A DNA stretch of 53,885 nt, from assembly GCA_029338675.1 (NCBI GenBank), contig JAQYAV010000114.1, positions 1 through 53,885 on the forward strand. The letters run 5' to 3'. The notes under the pieces were generated by a model. The model had not been told where the DNA came from, ran no database searches, and saw only the letters and a list, made by a program, of their open reading frames with translations. A program made the translations under genes and the position numbers. This DNA is from Lachnospiraceae bacterium (lineage in GTDB: Bacteria > Bacillota > Clostridia > Lachnospirales > Lachnospiraceae). Numbering within the stretch: the first letter of the stretch is position 1; each line of letters starts with the position of its first letter. This document shows positions 1 to 8,401 of the stretch, piece by piece.

Positions 1-159
1 GTAATGCTTCTCGGAAGCCTTTCTATTCTGTACTACACGCATAAATACTTCTGGACCTATTCTTATATAGCCATCCTTTAAGAGGAATTTTCTAAGCCGT
101 GCATATTCAGTCTTTGTCCCCCACTTATCTGTTGGACTTAGTATTGCTATTAACCTCAT
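1..159 (-). CDS. cas2: CRISPR-associated endonuclease Cas2, N-terminal part (runs off the window)
   Basis: Cas2 is the small partner of Cas1 in the spacer-integration complex. Only the first 53 codons lie in the window; the rest is beyond base 1. The start MRLIAILSPTD, followed by YARLRKFLLKDGYIRIG, matches the first strand and helix of Cas2 as seen in type II systems. The usual Asp of the first strand (FDLP) is replaced by Ser-Pro (LSPTD). Its ATG overlaps the TGA of the upstream cas1 remnant as ATGA, the normal cas1-cas2 arrangement. The identification is fairly secure because of that linkage. Whether the gene is intact cannot be seen. Confidence 0.72.
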   Translation of the reverse strand, partial: MRLIAILSPTDKWGTKTEYARLRKFLLKDGYIRIGPEVFMRVVQNRKASEKHY

Positions 160-488
160 TCTGTAATACCTTCCATGCTCTCTATCGGCAAAACGATGGG
201 AAGAATTAATTTCTCATCACTGTCATCCAATATAATTCGCTTTAAGCTTTCAACCATCGTATCGATAGCTGACATCACGTTTACTTTTGCACCATCTATC
301 ATACATGCATTATGTAATACATGCGCAATTTCTCTTCTTTCATTTTTTGAAAGCTGTATGTTTGAACCAATGTTGTTATGTGCAACTATATCCACAATAG
401 CTCTATATGGCTCTATAAGATCATCTGCTAAATTAAAGGCGTTAAGCTGGTTATCATGATGTATTCCGAATGTAGGATGAAATCCCGC
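156..488 (-). pseudogene. cas1: Cas1 C-terminal fragment, probably type II
   Basis: About 110 residues homologous to the C-terminal third of Cas1, the spacer integrase. Visible signatures are GIHHDNQLNAFNLADDL, then IEPYRAIVD, and near the end KVNVMSAIDTMVESL. The family has about 290 residues, so the N-terminal two thirds are missing. The fragment keeps the catalytic His region and the second acidic residue (Glu in IEPYR) but has lost the first catalytic Glu. Homology stops at about 488, where an unrelated hydrogenase fragment begins on the other strand, and an in-frame TGA lies just upstream. A GTG at 393-395 could start a shorter reading frame but is probably not a real start. The type II call rests on the FNLADDL-EPYR pattern. 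Confidence 0.8.
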
Positions 489-978
489 CTGTCATCCTAA
501 AAAAAGTGAGGTTATCAAAGGTCATGAGGACCTTAACGCAGACTACGCTCTTACATATGGCTAGATTCGTGCAATTCTAAAGGCAAAGGATGTAACACTT
601 ATTCCAGAAGAAAACATTAATCAACAGGCAAGTGTTTACGGCAAACGTTTTGGAAACGTTGGAGGTGTTTCAGCTGCTGTTTTATCGGCAATGCAAGAAG
701 CCGGCACAGATACAAGTAATATAACAGTAGAAGTATGTGATGGTGCAGATGAATGTAAGAAAGCTCTTCTTATGCTTAAGGCAGGCAAATTACCAGCGGA
801 CTTTATCGAAGGAATGGCATGTATAGGTGGTTGTGTCGGTGGTCCAAGTCGCCATACTGATATTAATCAGGCCAAACGTGCAAGGGACATTCTTATATCT
901 CAAGCAGATGACAGAAGCATTGAAGATAATATCCATGCTTGTAATCTTGAACATATTCCTATGACTAAAAACAAATAA
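489..978 (+). pseudogene. [FeFe] hydrogenase C-terminal fragment with an internal stop
   Basis: Read in one frame, this encodes the C-terminal part of an [FeFe] hydrogenase, the H-cluster enzyme of H2 metabolism. ACHPKKSE corresponds to the second H-cluster loop (PCxxKKxE). ASVYGKRFGNVGGVSAAVL is the following catalytic-domain region, and FIEGMACIGGCVGG is the third loop (ExMxCxxGCxxG). The N-terminal ferredoxin domains and first loop are missing. An in-frame TAG at 562-564 interrupts the frame (ALTYG*IRAIL). The only initiator-like ATG, at 691, would make a 95-residue stub. The left end abuts the cas1 fragment at about 488. TAG ends intact genes elsewhere in the window (for example at 26521), so recoding is unlikely. 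Confidence 0.8.
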
Positions 979-1000
979 AAAGCTAGAACAATAGAAGGTA

Positions 1001-1040
1001 AAAGCTAGAACAAACAAAATTGCTTGTTCTAGCTTTTTTA
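1001..1040. terminator. Bidirectional intrinsic terminator
   Basis: A 13-bp perfect stem (AAAGCTAGAACAA at 1001-1013 with its complement at 1024-1036) has a 10-base loop, followed by T-rich sequence. It sits between the plus-strand hydrogenase remnant and the 3' end of the minus-strand patatin gene. The left arm is duplicated upstream at 978-991 with a 22-bp period, so an alternative, longer hairpin could also form. Confidence 0.8.
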
Positions 1041-1049
1041 TTTTATAAT

Positions 1050-1901
1050 TTATTTTTCAATATATTTCTTTAATGCTTCAATATTCTTCTTAGCATCAGA
1101 TATACCTAAGTCATATACCTCTTGCAGCTTATCTATATCCTTTTCTAATCGACCTATATTAATTGGCTCTGAAGGTCTGATGACGAAAATTTCTCCATTT
1201 TTTTCCATCTGAATAATATCTTCAACCTTAGCATTATATTTGGGATTTCTATCATTAATAGCCTTTACTAATCTACTATTAAACGGATAAAATAATCTGT
1301 TAAAAATCTTAAACAATATTCCAACAGGTTGCTTTCTATAATTAATATCTCTTGTAAGGATAAGTATTACCTTGTCACAACCCATTTCCTTCATTTTTCT
1401 AACTGGAAGTCCATCTGCTATACCTCCATCTAAATATTTTTTTCCCTTCCACTTAACCTTGCGAGAAACAAACGGTAATGCTGAAGAAGCTCTGAGTATT
1501 TCCATTTCTTCTAAAACACTATTTATTCTTAAATATTCTGGTTCACCTGTTTTTACATTTGTTACTGTTCCGTAAAACTCAATATTAGATTTCTTGAAGG
1601 CTTCATCATCAAACAAATCCAGCTTCATAGGGACTTCGTAAAATGCAAACTTTTTATTTACTATATTGCCTGTCGTAAGAAGCGAATATAATCCCATATA
1701 TTTTTTATTCTTAATGTATTTTTTGTTATATCTTAGTGCTCTGCCTTTTTGTTTTGAAGCATAGTTTACTCCAAATAAAACCCCTGCTGAAACACCTATA
1801 ATCTTATCAACTGGAATGTCTAAATCCATCAAAACATCTAAGACGCCTGAGGTATACATACCTCTCATTGCTCCACCCTCTAAAACAATACCTATCTTCA
1901 T
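1050..1901 (-). CDS. Patatin-like phospholipase / RssA-YjjU-type esterase
   Basis: A 283-residue cytoplasmic serine hydrolase of the patatin family, which cleaves acyl esters from lipids through a Ser-Asp dyad. The oxyanion loop is LEGGAMRGMYTSGVL at about residues 9-23. The nucleophile elbow GVSAG lies near residue 40 and the Asp motif DGGIADGLPV near residue 160. The bacterial YjjU/RssA branch has this short architecture without extra domains. The ATG at 1901 has a GGAG six bases upstream; the GTG one codon earlier is a less likely start. It lies 39 bases after the ABC ATPase stop and may be the last gene of that transcript. The substrate is unknown. Confidence 0.87.
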   Translation of the reverse strand: MKIGIVLEGGAMRGMYTSGVLDVLMDLDIPVDKIIGVSAGVLFGVNYASKQKGRALRYNKKYIKNKKYMGLYSLLTTGNIVNKKFAFYEVPMKLDLFDDEAFKKSNIEFYGTVTNVKTGEPEYLRINSVLEEMEILRASSALPFVSRKVKWKGKKYLDGGIADGLPVRKMKEMGCDKVILILTRDINYRKQPVGILFKIFNRLFYPFNSRLVKAINDRNPKYNAKVEDIIQMEKNGEIFVIRPSEPINIGRLEKDIDKLQEVYDLGISDAKKNIEALKKYIEK

Positions 1902-1940
1902 CACATACTCCTTAACAGTTTATATCAGTCTTAATATTAT

Positions 1941-2774
1941 CTATCCTTGAAAATGTCTTGATAAAAATGCTTTCAAACGTTCATTTTTAGGATTAGCAAA
2001 AACCTCACTAGGTATTCCTTCTTCCATTATTGTCTTGTTGTCAATAAACATTACTCTACTTGCCACATCTCTTGCAAAAGCCATTTCATGTGTAACCACA
2101 ACCATTGTCATACCTTGCTTAGCCACATCCTTCATAAGCTCAAGTACTTCACCAACCATCTCAGGATCTAATGCTGATGTTGGTTCATCAAATAACAATA
2201 TGTCAGGATTCATTGCAAGTGATCTTGCAATAGAAACCCTTTGTTTTTGTCCGCCTGACAACTGATTAGGATAAACATTTGCTTTATCTAGAAGACCAAC
2301 TCTATTAAGAAGCTCGTCAGCTTTTGCACTAGCCGCTTCCTTAGTCATAAGCTTTAGCTTAACTGGTGCAAGCATAATATTATTTTTAACAGTAAGATTA
2401 GGAAATAAATTAAAATGTTGAAATACCATTCCAATTTTTCTTCTATAGTAATCTATATCAATATTAGGATCTGCAAGGTTTGTTCCTTTGAAAATAATTT
2501 CACCCTTCACAGGAATTTCTAGCATGTTCATAACCCTCAAAAAAGTTGATTTACCACAACCGCTTGGTCCAATTAGCGAAATAACTTCTCCTTTTTTGAT
2601 TGTTGTATTAAGATTTTCTAAGACAACATGACTTCCGTATGCCATAGTTAAATTATTTATTTTAAGTATAACATCATTAGAAGCATCTAATTTAGAACTC
2701 TCTAATTCAGAAGTATCTAATTTGTTATCTAACACTGCTTCATCAATTACCAATAATTGTTTTTTATCGTTCAT
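1941..2774 (-). CDS. Polar amino-acid ABC transporter, ATP-binding protein (GlnQ/HisP type)
   Basis: A 277-residue ATPase that would power the adjacent substrate-binding/permease fusion on the inner face of the membrane. It has Walker [10 protein letters not shown], the signature LSGGQKQR, Walker B ILLFDEP with the following TSALD, and a His switch ([10 protein letters not shown]). These are typical of the polar amino-acid uptake family. The first 35 residues are an acidic extension with near-repeats ([14 protein letters not shown]) before the usual start [12 protein letters not shown]; GlnQ-type proteins normally lack it. The ATG overlaps the end of the permease gene by 11 bases, implying translational coupling. 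A GGAG lies 12-15 bases upstream. The amino-acid specificity cannot be read from the sequence. Confidence 0.93.
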   Translation of the reverse strand: MNDKKQLLVIDEAVLDNKLDTSELESSKLDASNDVILKINNLTMAYGSHVVLENLNTTIKKGEVISLIGPSGCGKSTFLRVMNMLEIPVKGEIIFKGTNLADPNIDIDYYRRKIGMVFQHFNLFPNLTVKNNIMLAPVKLKLMTKEAASAKADELLNRVGLLDKANVYPNQLSGGQKQRVSIARSLAMNPDILLFDEPTSALDPEMVGEVLELMKDVAKQGMTMVVVTHEMAFARDVASRVMFIDNKTIMEEGIPSEVFANPKNERLKAFLSRHFQG

Positions 2775-4299
2775 TCTTCTTAAGTCTCCTCTCCATGCAA
2801 TTTACACCCCATGTGAGAATCATAACAATGATAAGGTAAAGCAACGCAACCGCAATGTATGGCATAAACGCCTCCCAGGTTGTACTTCTTATTATATCTC
2901 CACCCTTTGTAAGATCCTGTAATCCAATATAACCACTTATAGATGTTTCTTTAATAAGAGCAATAAACTCATTGCCTAGTGCTGGTAATGTATTCTTTAT
3001 AGCCTGCGGCAAAATAATATAAATCATTGTTTTATTAAATGATAAACCAAGACTTCTTCCTGCCTCAAATTGTCCCTTATCAATAGACATTATTCCTGCT
3101 CTTACTGCTTCCGCTACATAGGCAGCAGAATTAAGACCAAAGGCTATTACCGCAACTAATATTTTACTAACATTTACAGATGCAAATATAACATAATATA
3201 TTATAAGTAACTGAATAACCGCTGGAGTTCCTCTCATTACAGTAAGATAGAGCTTGCAAAACCAATTCCATAATCCAAAAGAACCATTCATATTATTTCC
3301 TACTCTTATTATGGCTATAATAAATCCTAAAATAATACCAATAATAGCAGCAAACAATGTAATAACTAATGTATTTTTAAGTCCTTTAACTAAATATTTC
3401 CATCTTCCATCATTAATAAAGTTTTGCTTGAATTTCTCCGTAAAGCTTTGCTTACTCAAGGAACTGCCATTACGAACAATAATAACCTGCTTAGAAGTAG
3501 CATATGATTCAGAGAAATCTATATTCTTAAGTCTATCAGGTGTTACCGACATTCCTGCCATACCGATATCTGCTTTTCCAGAGCTTACTGCAACTATAAT
3601 AGAATCAAACTCCATATCTTCAATCTTAAGCTCCATACCAAGATAATCAGCAATAGCTCTAGCTAAATCCATATCAATTCCTTTTGGCATATTGCTTTCA
3701 TAATATTCATATGGCGGAAAAGCAACATTAGTAGCTACTGTCAAGGTGCCATTGTTTCTAGGAATATCCTTAACAACATATGGCTCATAAGTACCATCCT
3801 CGTTGTTTAAGTAATAATTATATATTTGATCCATTGTTCCATTTTTAGATAGTTCTTCTAAAGAATCATTTATTTTAGCTAACAACTGATCATTACCTTT
3901 TCCAACACAAATAGCATAATCCTCTACTGTAAATTCTTCCTCTAAAATAGATAAATCATCATTTTTCGCAATAAAGCTCTTTGCAGCAACTTCATCAATT
4001 ACAATGCAATCAATTTTACCTTGCTTGAGAGCCAAAATCGCATCAGCACCCTTGTTATATTTTTCAATAATTGTTCCTGCCTCATCACCCTCATAATCAG
4101 AAACATATATGTCACCAGTAGTTCCAAGCTGTACACCTATTTTTGTCCCTGCCAAATCTTCTACCTTATTGATATCACTAGGTGGTATTGTAGCTTTCTT
4201 ATTCTTATTGCCAGAATAAAAAAATAATCCTGCAATAATCGCACAAACAACCAAAAATGATATATTAGATAACAATAATTTTTTCTTTTGTCTATTCAT
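2764..4299 (-). CDS. Amino-acid ABC transporter: substrate-binding domain (lobe order swapped) fused to permease
   Basis: A 511-residue membrane protein. Residues 10-28 are a hydrophobic signal anchor. Residues 43-172 resemble lobe 2 plus the C-terminal helices of a GlnH-type binding protein ([28 protein letters not shown]). Residues 184-275 resemble lobe 1, which normally comes first ([49 protein letters not shown]). Residues 300-500 form the permease with the TRGTPxxxQ-like motif (MRGTPAVIQ) and the coupling loop [18 protein letters not shown]. The binding domain is therefore ordered lobe 2 - lobe 1, unlike the family norm. A GGGAG lies 13 bases before the ATG, a long spacing. It forms an operon with the ATPase, downstream of an AraC gene and direct-repeat operator-like sites. 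Confidence 0.92.
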   Translation of the reverse strand: MNRQKKKLLLSNISFLVVCAIIAGLFFYSGNKNKKATIPPSDINKVEDLAGTKIGVQLGTTGDIYVSDYEGDEAGTIIEKYNKGADAILALKQGKIDCIVIDEVAAKSFIAKNDDLSILEEEFTVEDYAICVGKGNDQLLAKINDSLEELSKNGTMDQIYNYYLNNEDGTYEPYVVKDIPRNNGTLTVATNVAFPPYEYYESNMPKGIDMDLARAIADYLGMELKIEDMEFDSIIVAVSSGKADIGMAGMSVTPDRLKNIDFSESYATSKQVIIVRNGSSLSKQSFTEKFKQNFINDGRWKYLVKGLKNTLVITLFAAIIGIILGFIIAIIRVGNNMNGSFGLWNWFCKLYLTVMRGTPAVIQLLIIYYVIFASVNVSKILVAVIAFGLNSAAYVAEAVRAGIMSIDKGQFEAGRSLGLSFNKTMIYIILPQAIKNTLPALGNEFIALIKETSISGYIGLQDLTKGGDIIRSTTWEAFMPYIAVALLYLIIVMILTWGVNCMERRLKKNER

Positions 4300-4468
4300 T
4301 TTTAATGTTATTCTCCCATTACTTTTATTCTTTATAACGTTTTAGAAAACAGATTATTCTATAATTTTTTTCACAACAATATTAATTTAACACCATAAAT
4401 ATTAACACAAAATCTTACATATAATCAAAATATAATTTTATATTTTATTTTATAATTTTATCTTTTCC

Positions 4469-4520
4469 ATTTATAAGTAATTTGTGTTCTATAAGAAATC
4501 TTTTATTGTTTTATAAGAAA
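4469..4520. promoter_or_regulatory. Direct-repeat operator candidate for the AraC-type regulator
   Basis: Two near-identical 13-base units, GTTCTATAAGAAA at 4486-4498 and GTTTTATAAGAAA at 4508-4520, are spaced exactly 22 bp apart (two helical turns). A third TATAAG core lies at 4472-4477. Tandem half-sites on one helical face are usual for AraC-family proteins. They lie between the AraC gene and the transporter it would control. A loose promoter (TTGATT, 18-bp spacer, TAATAT on the minus strand) follows downstream. Binding is inferred. Confidence 0.45.
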
Positions 4521-4552
4521 AATTTGATATTTAAGTTAATTTGATAATATTT

Positions 4553-5395
4553 CTATCGCTTTCGATATTCCTTAGGTAATACACCATAGTAGGCTTTAAA
4601 TGCAGCAGTAAATTTACTCTGGTTTTCATATCCAACTCCTCTAGCAATCTCTGCCAGGCTCATATCCGAATCAGACAACAGCTTTGCCGCATGCTCCATT
4701 CTATGCTCCTTTATATGCGCAGCAATAGAATTTCCATAAACCGACTTAAATACTGTTTTTAATGTTGTTGGATTAATCAAATATTCCTTAGCTAACTCTT
4801 CTATAGTATATCTATTATCAATATTAATAACCAGCTTAGAGTGAATCTGCCTTACAATTTCCACTTGATCTAATTTATACTTTGAATCCTGAGTAATTGG
4901 AACTGGCTTCATATCTAACAAATAAAGCAAAAGTTCAATAATCTTAAGCTTGCAATATGGTAGCTTTAGCTTTTCTGCTTCTACAAAAAAATACGAAAAT
5001 ATCTTATCTGTAAGCTCATTTCCTGCAAAGGATGAAAATCTACCCTTACTACAATAATTCTCATATATTTCATTAATGCATATATCTGATTTTTTAAATA
5101 TATCTATTGAATCACAATCTATCTCATCTAAATCAATACTTATTCTTATTCCACTATATTGCTCATTTTTTGTCTTTATCTTAGAATTAGCGCAAGACAT
5201 CATAGTGTTAATTGAATAATCCCCTGGTCCAAGATACATTTTGCTTCCTGAATTAAGTTCAATACATATCTTTCCTTCTTTGCAATAATTGATTTCCATA
5301 ACATTATCTAAAGGCTCATGATTATGGACTAAATTATTAGAATCAGTATTAATATATGAAAGTTTTATTCCCTTATACAATAAAATACTATCCAA
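4553..5395 (-). CDS. AraC family transcriptional regulator
   Basis: A 280-residue regulator. The C-terminal 100 residues hold two helix-turn-helix units of the AraC/XylS type: LAKEYLINPTTLKTVFKSVY, then MSLAEIARGVGYENQSKFTA ending in the canonical FxxxYGxxPxxYR form (YYGVLPKEYRKR). The N-terminal 180 residues are a ligand or partner domain I do not recognise; they lack an obvious cupin signature. The start is a TTG nine bases after GGAGG. It sits upstream of and co-oriented with the amino-acid transporter, and 22-bp-spaced repeats lie between them. Control of that transporter is therefore the simplest role. The effector is unknown. Confidence 0.9.
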   Translation of the reverse strand: MDSILLYKGIKLSYINTDSNNLVHNHEPLDNVMEINYCKEGKICIELNSGSKMYLGPGDYSINTMMSCANSKIKTKNEQYSGIRISIDLDEIDCDSIDIFKKSDICINEIYENYCSKGRFSSFAGNELTDKIFSYFFVEAEKLKLPYCKLKIIELLLYLLDMKPVPITQDSKYKLDQVEIVRQIHSKLVINIDNRYTIEELAKEYLINPTTLKTVFKSVYGNSIAAHIKEHRMEHAAKLLSDSDMSLAEIARGVGYENQSKFTAAFKAYYGVLPKEYRKR

Positions 5396-5459
5396 ATTAT
5401 TATTCCTCCAAAAAGATTTTTTATTTTTCTTTAAATAATTCTTTAAATAATTAAAAATA

Positions 5460-5804
5460 CTAATTTGGACAGGTTATTTCCATAACCTTTTCTATCATCT
5501 TATGCAACAAAACACTTTGTTCTGTATCAGCTGCTTTATAAAAGACCTCTTTTCCAATCCTATGACTCACAATAAGTCCACTATTTTTAAGGGGTCTCAA
5601 ATGATGTGAAACAGCCGGACTAGACATCTCCATCATCTCCGATATATCCAATACACATGCTTCATGATGGCACAACAGCCAAAATATTCTAACCCTCGAA
5701 GTATCTCCCAACTGCTTAAAAACCTCAGATACCACCCTAAAATTATCCACCTTAGACAAATGCGCCTTAACCTGATCATAATTAAATTCTTCTTTATGCT
5801 CCAT
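5460..5804 (-). CDS. ArsR/SmtB family metal-sensing repressor
   Basis: A 114-residue winged-helix repressor. The recognition region is MEMSSPAVSHHLRPLKNSGL, followed by the wing IVSHRIGKEVFYKA. Helix 3 carries CHHEACVLDI, a Cys/His-rich variant of the ELCVCDL metal box of CadC/SmtB. Together with the divergent metal ATPase this argues for a thiophilic or Zn/Cd-type metal signal. The start at 5804 is chosen because GGAGG lies nine bases upstream. A longer reading frame from 5834 has no ribosome site. It probably represses the divergent chaperone-ATPase operon and itself. Which metal cannot be decided from the sequence. Confidence 0.9.
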   Translation of the reverse strand: MEHKEEFNYDQVKAHLSKVDNFRVVSEVFKQLGDTSRVRIFWLLCHHEACVLDISEMMEMSSPAVSHHLRPLKNSGLIVSHRIGKEVFYKAADTEQSVLLHKMIEKVMEITCPN

Positions 5805-5971
5805 ATCCTGATTCCTCCAACAAATTAACTTCATAATTCCCTTAAAATGTTTGTGATGGGATTATGTTTTTTTAACCCTCCACACAAATACTATAGTTAC
5901 GGATATTTAAGTATATTTTGTCCCAATTAGAAATGATTTTAGCCTCTTTGGAAGGGTATTGTCATATTCTA

Positions 5972-6039
5972 TTGACTTATTTGAATAAAATTATTATATT
6001 TCAATCATAACAATTAAACAAGTACTTAATCGTTTAATT
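5972..6039 (+). promoter_or_regulatory. Promoter and ArsR-type operators for the metal-efflux operon
   Basis: TTGACT at 5972-5977, a 17-bp spacer and TATATT at 5995-6000 form a good vegetative promoter. An imperfect palindrome TTGAATA...TATTTCAA (5981-6003) covers the -10 box. A second, perfect 8-bp inverted repeat AATTAAAC/GTTTAATT lies at 6012-6019 and 6032-6039 around a central AGTACT. Either can serve as the site for the divergent ArsR protein. Location and symmetry are seen; binding is inferred. Confidence 0.6.
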
Positions 6040-6068
6040 ATAAAAATAATATAAGGAGAAATAGTATT

Positions 6069-6287
6069 ATGGCAAAAACATACGAAATTGAAGTTGATTG
6101 CGCAAACTGTGCAAATTTAATGGAGGAAGCAACTAAAAATGTTGACGGAATCAAGGCTGCAACTGTTAACTTTATGACTCAAAAAATGATTGTAGACTTT
6201 GAGGATGGCGCAGACGAGAAAAAGGTTATGAAGGCAGTTCTTAAAGCTTGCAAAAAGGTTGAACCTGATTGTGAAATTGAGCTTTAA
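6069..6287 (+). CDS. Heavy-metal-associated (HMA) domain metallochaperone
   Basis: A 72-residue ferredoxin-like HMA protein with the metal loop DCANCANLMEEA (CxxC) near residues 11-14. It resembles the N-terminal metal-binding domain of ZntA/CadA ATPases. The ATPase encoded just downstream lacks that domain, so this looks like the detached module, delivering metal to the pump or buffering it. AAGGAG precedes the ATG by ten bases. A strong terminator separates it from the ATPase gene, so it may be made in excess over the pump. Its C-terminus holds a further Cys pair (CKKVEPDC). Confidence 0.9.
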   Translation: MAKTYEIEVDCANCANLMEEATKNVDGIKAATVNFMTQKMIVDFEDGADEKKVMKAVLKACKKVEPDCEIEL

Positions 6288-6294
6288 TCATCCT

Positions 6295-6328
6295 ATGCGT
6301 TTCTCATTTATGAAACGCATATTTTTTT
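6295..6328 (+). terminator. Intercistronic intrinsic terminator/attenuator
   Basis: A perfect 9-bp stem ATGCGTTTC/GAAACGCAT (6295-6303, 6312-6320) is followed by a run of T (6322-6328). It lies between the HMA gene and the ATPase gene. No separate promoter is obvious in the short gap, so partial read-through would make the chaperone transcript more abundant than the ATPase transcript. Confidence 0.75.
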
Positions 6329-6353
6329 AACATAACAAGGGAGGTATAAAAAC

Positions 6354-8240
6354 ATGAAAAAAAAGCAAAAGAAAATGCTATTTAGAATTATTCTTTCCTC
6401 GATTCTTTTAGTTGTACTTCACTTTTTACCTATCACAGAAATTGTACAGCTACTTGCTTATCTAGGTGTATATATAATAATCGGTTATGACATTTTAAGG
6501 AAAGCATTTCTCGGAATAATAAACGGAAGGGTTTTTGATGAAAACTTTTTGATGGCCATTGCAACTATTGGTGCATTTGGTCTTGCAATATACGAAAAAA
6601 GTGGTGATTACAATGAAGCTATTTTCGTAATGCTCTTTTATCAAATTGGAGAATTTTTTCAAAGCTATGCCGTTGGAAAAAGTAGAAAAAATATTAGTTC
6701 CTTAATGGATATAAGACCTGATTATGCCAATATTGAATCTGAAGGAAAGCTTATAAAGGTATCACCTGATGAGGTTGCAATTGATAGTGTTATTATCGTA
6801 CAACCAGGTGAAAAAATTCCAATCGACGGAATCATTATTGATGGTACTTCTTCTCTTAACACTAGCGCTCTTACAGGTGAAAGTCTTCCACGAAATGTCC
6901 ATCCAGGTGATGAAGTTATTAGTGGCTGTATCAATCAAAAGGGTGTATTAAAAATAAAGACAACAAAGGAATTCGGTGATTCTACAGTTTCCAAAATATT
7001 AGAATTAGTTGAAAATTCAAGTTCAAGAAAATCAAAATCCGAAGCTTTTATTTCCAAGTTTGCCAGAATTTACACTCCAGCAGTATGTTATAGTGCCTTA
7101 GCTCTTGCAATACTACCACCTGTAATACGAATTCTTTTTATGGGTCTTGCTTCTAATTGGAGTGTATGGTTATATAGAGCCTTAACATTTCTTGTAATTA
7201 GCTGCCCTTGCGCTTTAGTAATTAGTATTCCGCTTAGCTTCTTTGCAGGTATTGGTGGTGCAAGTAAAGAAGGTATTCTTATCAAAGGATCTAATTATCT
7301 TGAAACTTTATCAAAAACAGATATTGTTGTATTTGATAAAACAGGAACTCTCACAAAGGGTGTATTTGAAGTAAGTGATATCCATCACAACAAGCACGAA
7401 GCAGAGCTTTTAATTGAATATGCTGCTCTAGCAGAATGCGCTTCTTCTCATCCTATAAGCAAGAGCCTTAAACAAGCTTACGGCAAAGAAATAGATAGAA
7501 ATCGTGTATCTAACATTGAAGAAATCAGTGGTCATGGTCTTATTGCTACGGTTGATGGCAAAAAAATTGTTCTTGGAAATGATAAGCTTATGAACAAGCT
7601 TAATATATCATACAAAGAATGCCACAGTGTCGGAACAATAATTCACATTGCAATTGATAACGTATATGCTGGTCATATTGTTATATCTGATGTTGAAAAA
7701 GAAACATCAAAAGAAGCTATTTCAAGACTTAAAAAAGCAGGTATTTCAAAAACTATAATGCTTACAGGTGACGGTTCAAAAATAGCTAATTCTATGGCCA
7801 AAAAATTAGGTCTTGATGAAGTAAAAAGTCAACTTCTCCCTTCCGACAAGGTAACTGAAGTTGAAAAGCTTCTAGAAAACAAATCCCAGCTTTCTAAGCT
7901 TGCATTTGTAGGTGACGGAATCAACGATGCTCCTGTTCTCACTCGTGCTGACATAGGAATTGCAATGGGAGCTATGGGTTCTGACGCTGCAATAGAAGCT
8001 GCTGATGTAGTTTTAATGGATGATGATCCATTAAAGATTTCCAAAGCAATAAACATATCAAAAAAATGTATTCGTATCGTAAAAGAAAACGTTGTTTTTG
8101 CGCTTGCCATCAAGTTCCTCTTTCTTGGATTAGGAGCAATCGGAATAGCAAATATGTGGTTTGCTATTTTTGCAGATGTTGGCGTTATGATAATTGCAAT
8201 ACTTAATGCAATACGAGCATTAAATGTAAAAAATCTATAA
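6354..8240 (+). CDS. P1B-type heavy-metal efflux ATPase (Zn/Cd/Pb type)
   Basis: A 628-residue membrane pump that exports a divalent metal at the cost of ATP. Visible motifs are TGES (actuator), ISCPCALVIS (metal site in the membrane), DKTGTLT (phosphorylated Asp), SSHPIS (HP motif), MLTGDG and VGDGINDAPVL (hinge). The final membrane segment contains FADVGVMIIAILNAIR, with the Asp typical of the Zn2+/Cd2+ subgroup (P1B-2). At 628 residues it is shorter than ZntA because the N-terminal HMA domain is absent; the upstream gene supplies one. GGAGG lies nine bases before the ATG. A strong terminator follows. Confidence 0.94.
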   Translation: MKKKQKKMLFRIILSSILLVVLHFLPITEIVQLLAYLGVYIIIGYDILRKAFLGIINGRVFDENFLMAIATIGAFGLAIYEKSGDYNEAIFVMLFYQIGEFFQSYAVGKSRKNISSLMDIRPDYANIESEGKLIKVSPDEVAIDSVIIVQPGEKIPIDGIIIDGTSSLNTSALTGESLPRNVHPGDEVISGCINQKGVLKIKTTKEFGDSTVSKILELVENSSSRKSKSEAFISKFARIYTPAVCYSALALAILPPVIRILFMGLASNWSVWLYRALTFLVISCPCALVISIPLSFFAGIGGASKEGILIKGSNYLETLSKTDIVVFDKTGTLTKGVFEVSDIHHNKHEAELLIEYAALAECASSHPISKSLKQAYGKEIDRNRVSNIEEISGHGLIATVDGKKIVLGNDKLMNKLNISYKECHSVGTIIHIAIDNVYAGHIVISDVEKETSKEAISRLKKAGISKTIMLTGDGSKIANSMAKKLGLDEVKSQLLPSDKVTEVEKLLENKSQLSKLAFVGDGINDAPVLTRADIGIAMGAMGSDAAIEAADVVLMDDDPLKISKAINISKKCIRIVKENVVFALAIKFLFLGLGAIGIANMWFAIFADVGVMIIAILNAIRALNVKNL

Positions 8241-8257
8241 ATAACTTAACAAAAAAT

Positions 8258-8303
8258 AATCCTCTTGTATATAATTTTGCTCAATATACAAGAGGATTTT
8301 CTA
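8258..8303 (+). terminator. Intrinsic terminator after the metal ATPase
   Basis: A 15-bp perfect stem, AATCCTCTTGTATAT at 8258-8272 with its complement at 8284-8298, has an 11-base loop and short T-rich tail. It closes the metal-efflux operon. Confidence 0.8.
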
Positions 8304-8325
8304 TATTATTTTCCAAATTAATTTC

Positions 8326-8354
8326 TTCACATTAAATACAATTAATGATATAAT
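8326..8354 (+). promoter_or_regulatory. Vegetative promoter of the first LacI-like diguanylate cyclase
   Basis: TTCACA (8326-8331), a 17-bp spacer and TATAAT (8349-8354) lie 47 bases before the coding start and after the ATPase terminator. The cyclase gene is therefore its own transcription unit. Confidence 0.65.
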
Positions 8355-8401
8355 TTAATCAGTATTTTTCTACAAATAATGGTAGAAGGAGAGACATGTA
8401 T

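Noticed and set aside
562-564. TAG in the hydrogenase frame as pyrrolysine or other recoding
   Set aside because: The fragment also lacks its N-terminal half, and TAG ends intact genes in the window. Decay is simpler.
1-980. CRISPR array near the cas genes
   Set aside because: No spaced repeats are present in the visible part. An array could lie outside the window.
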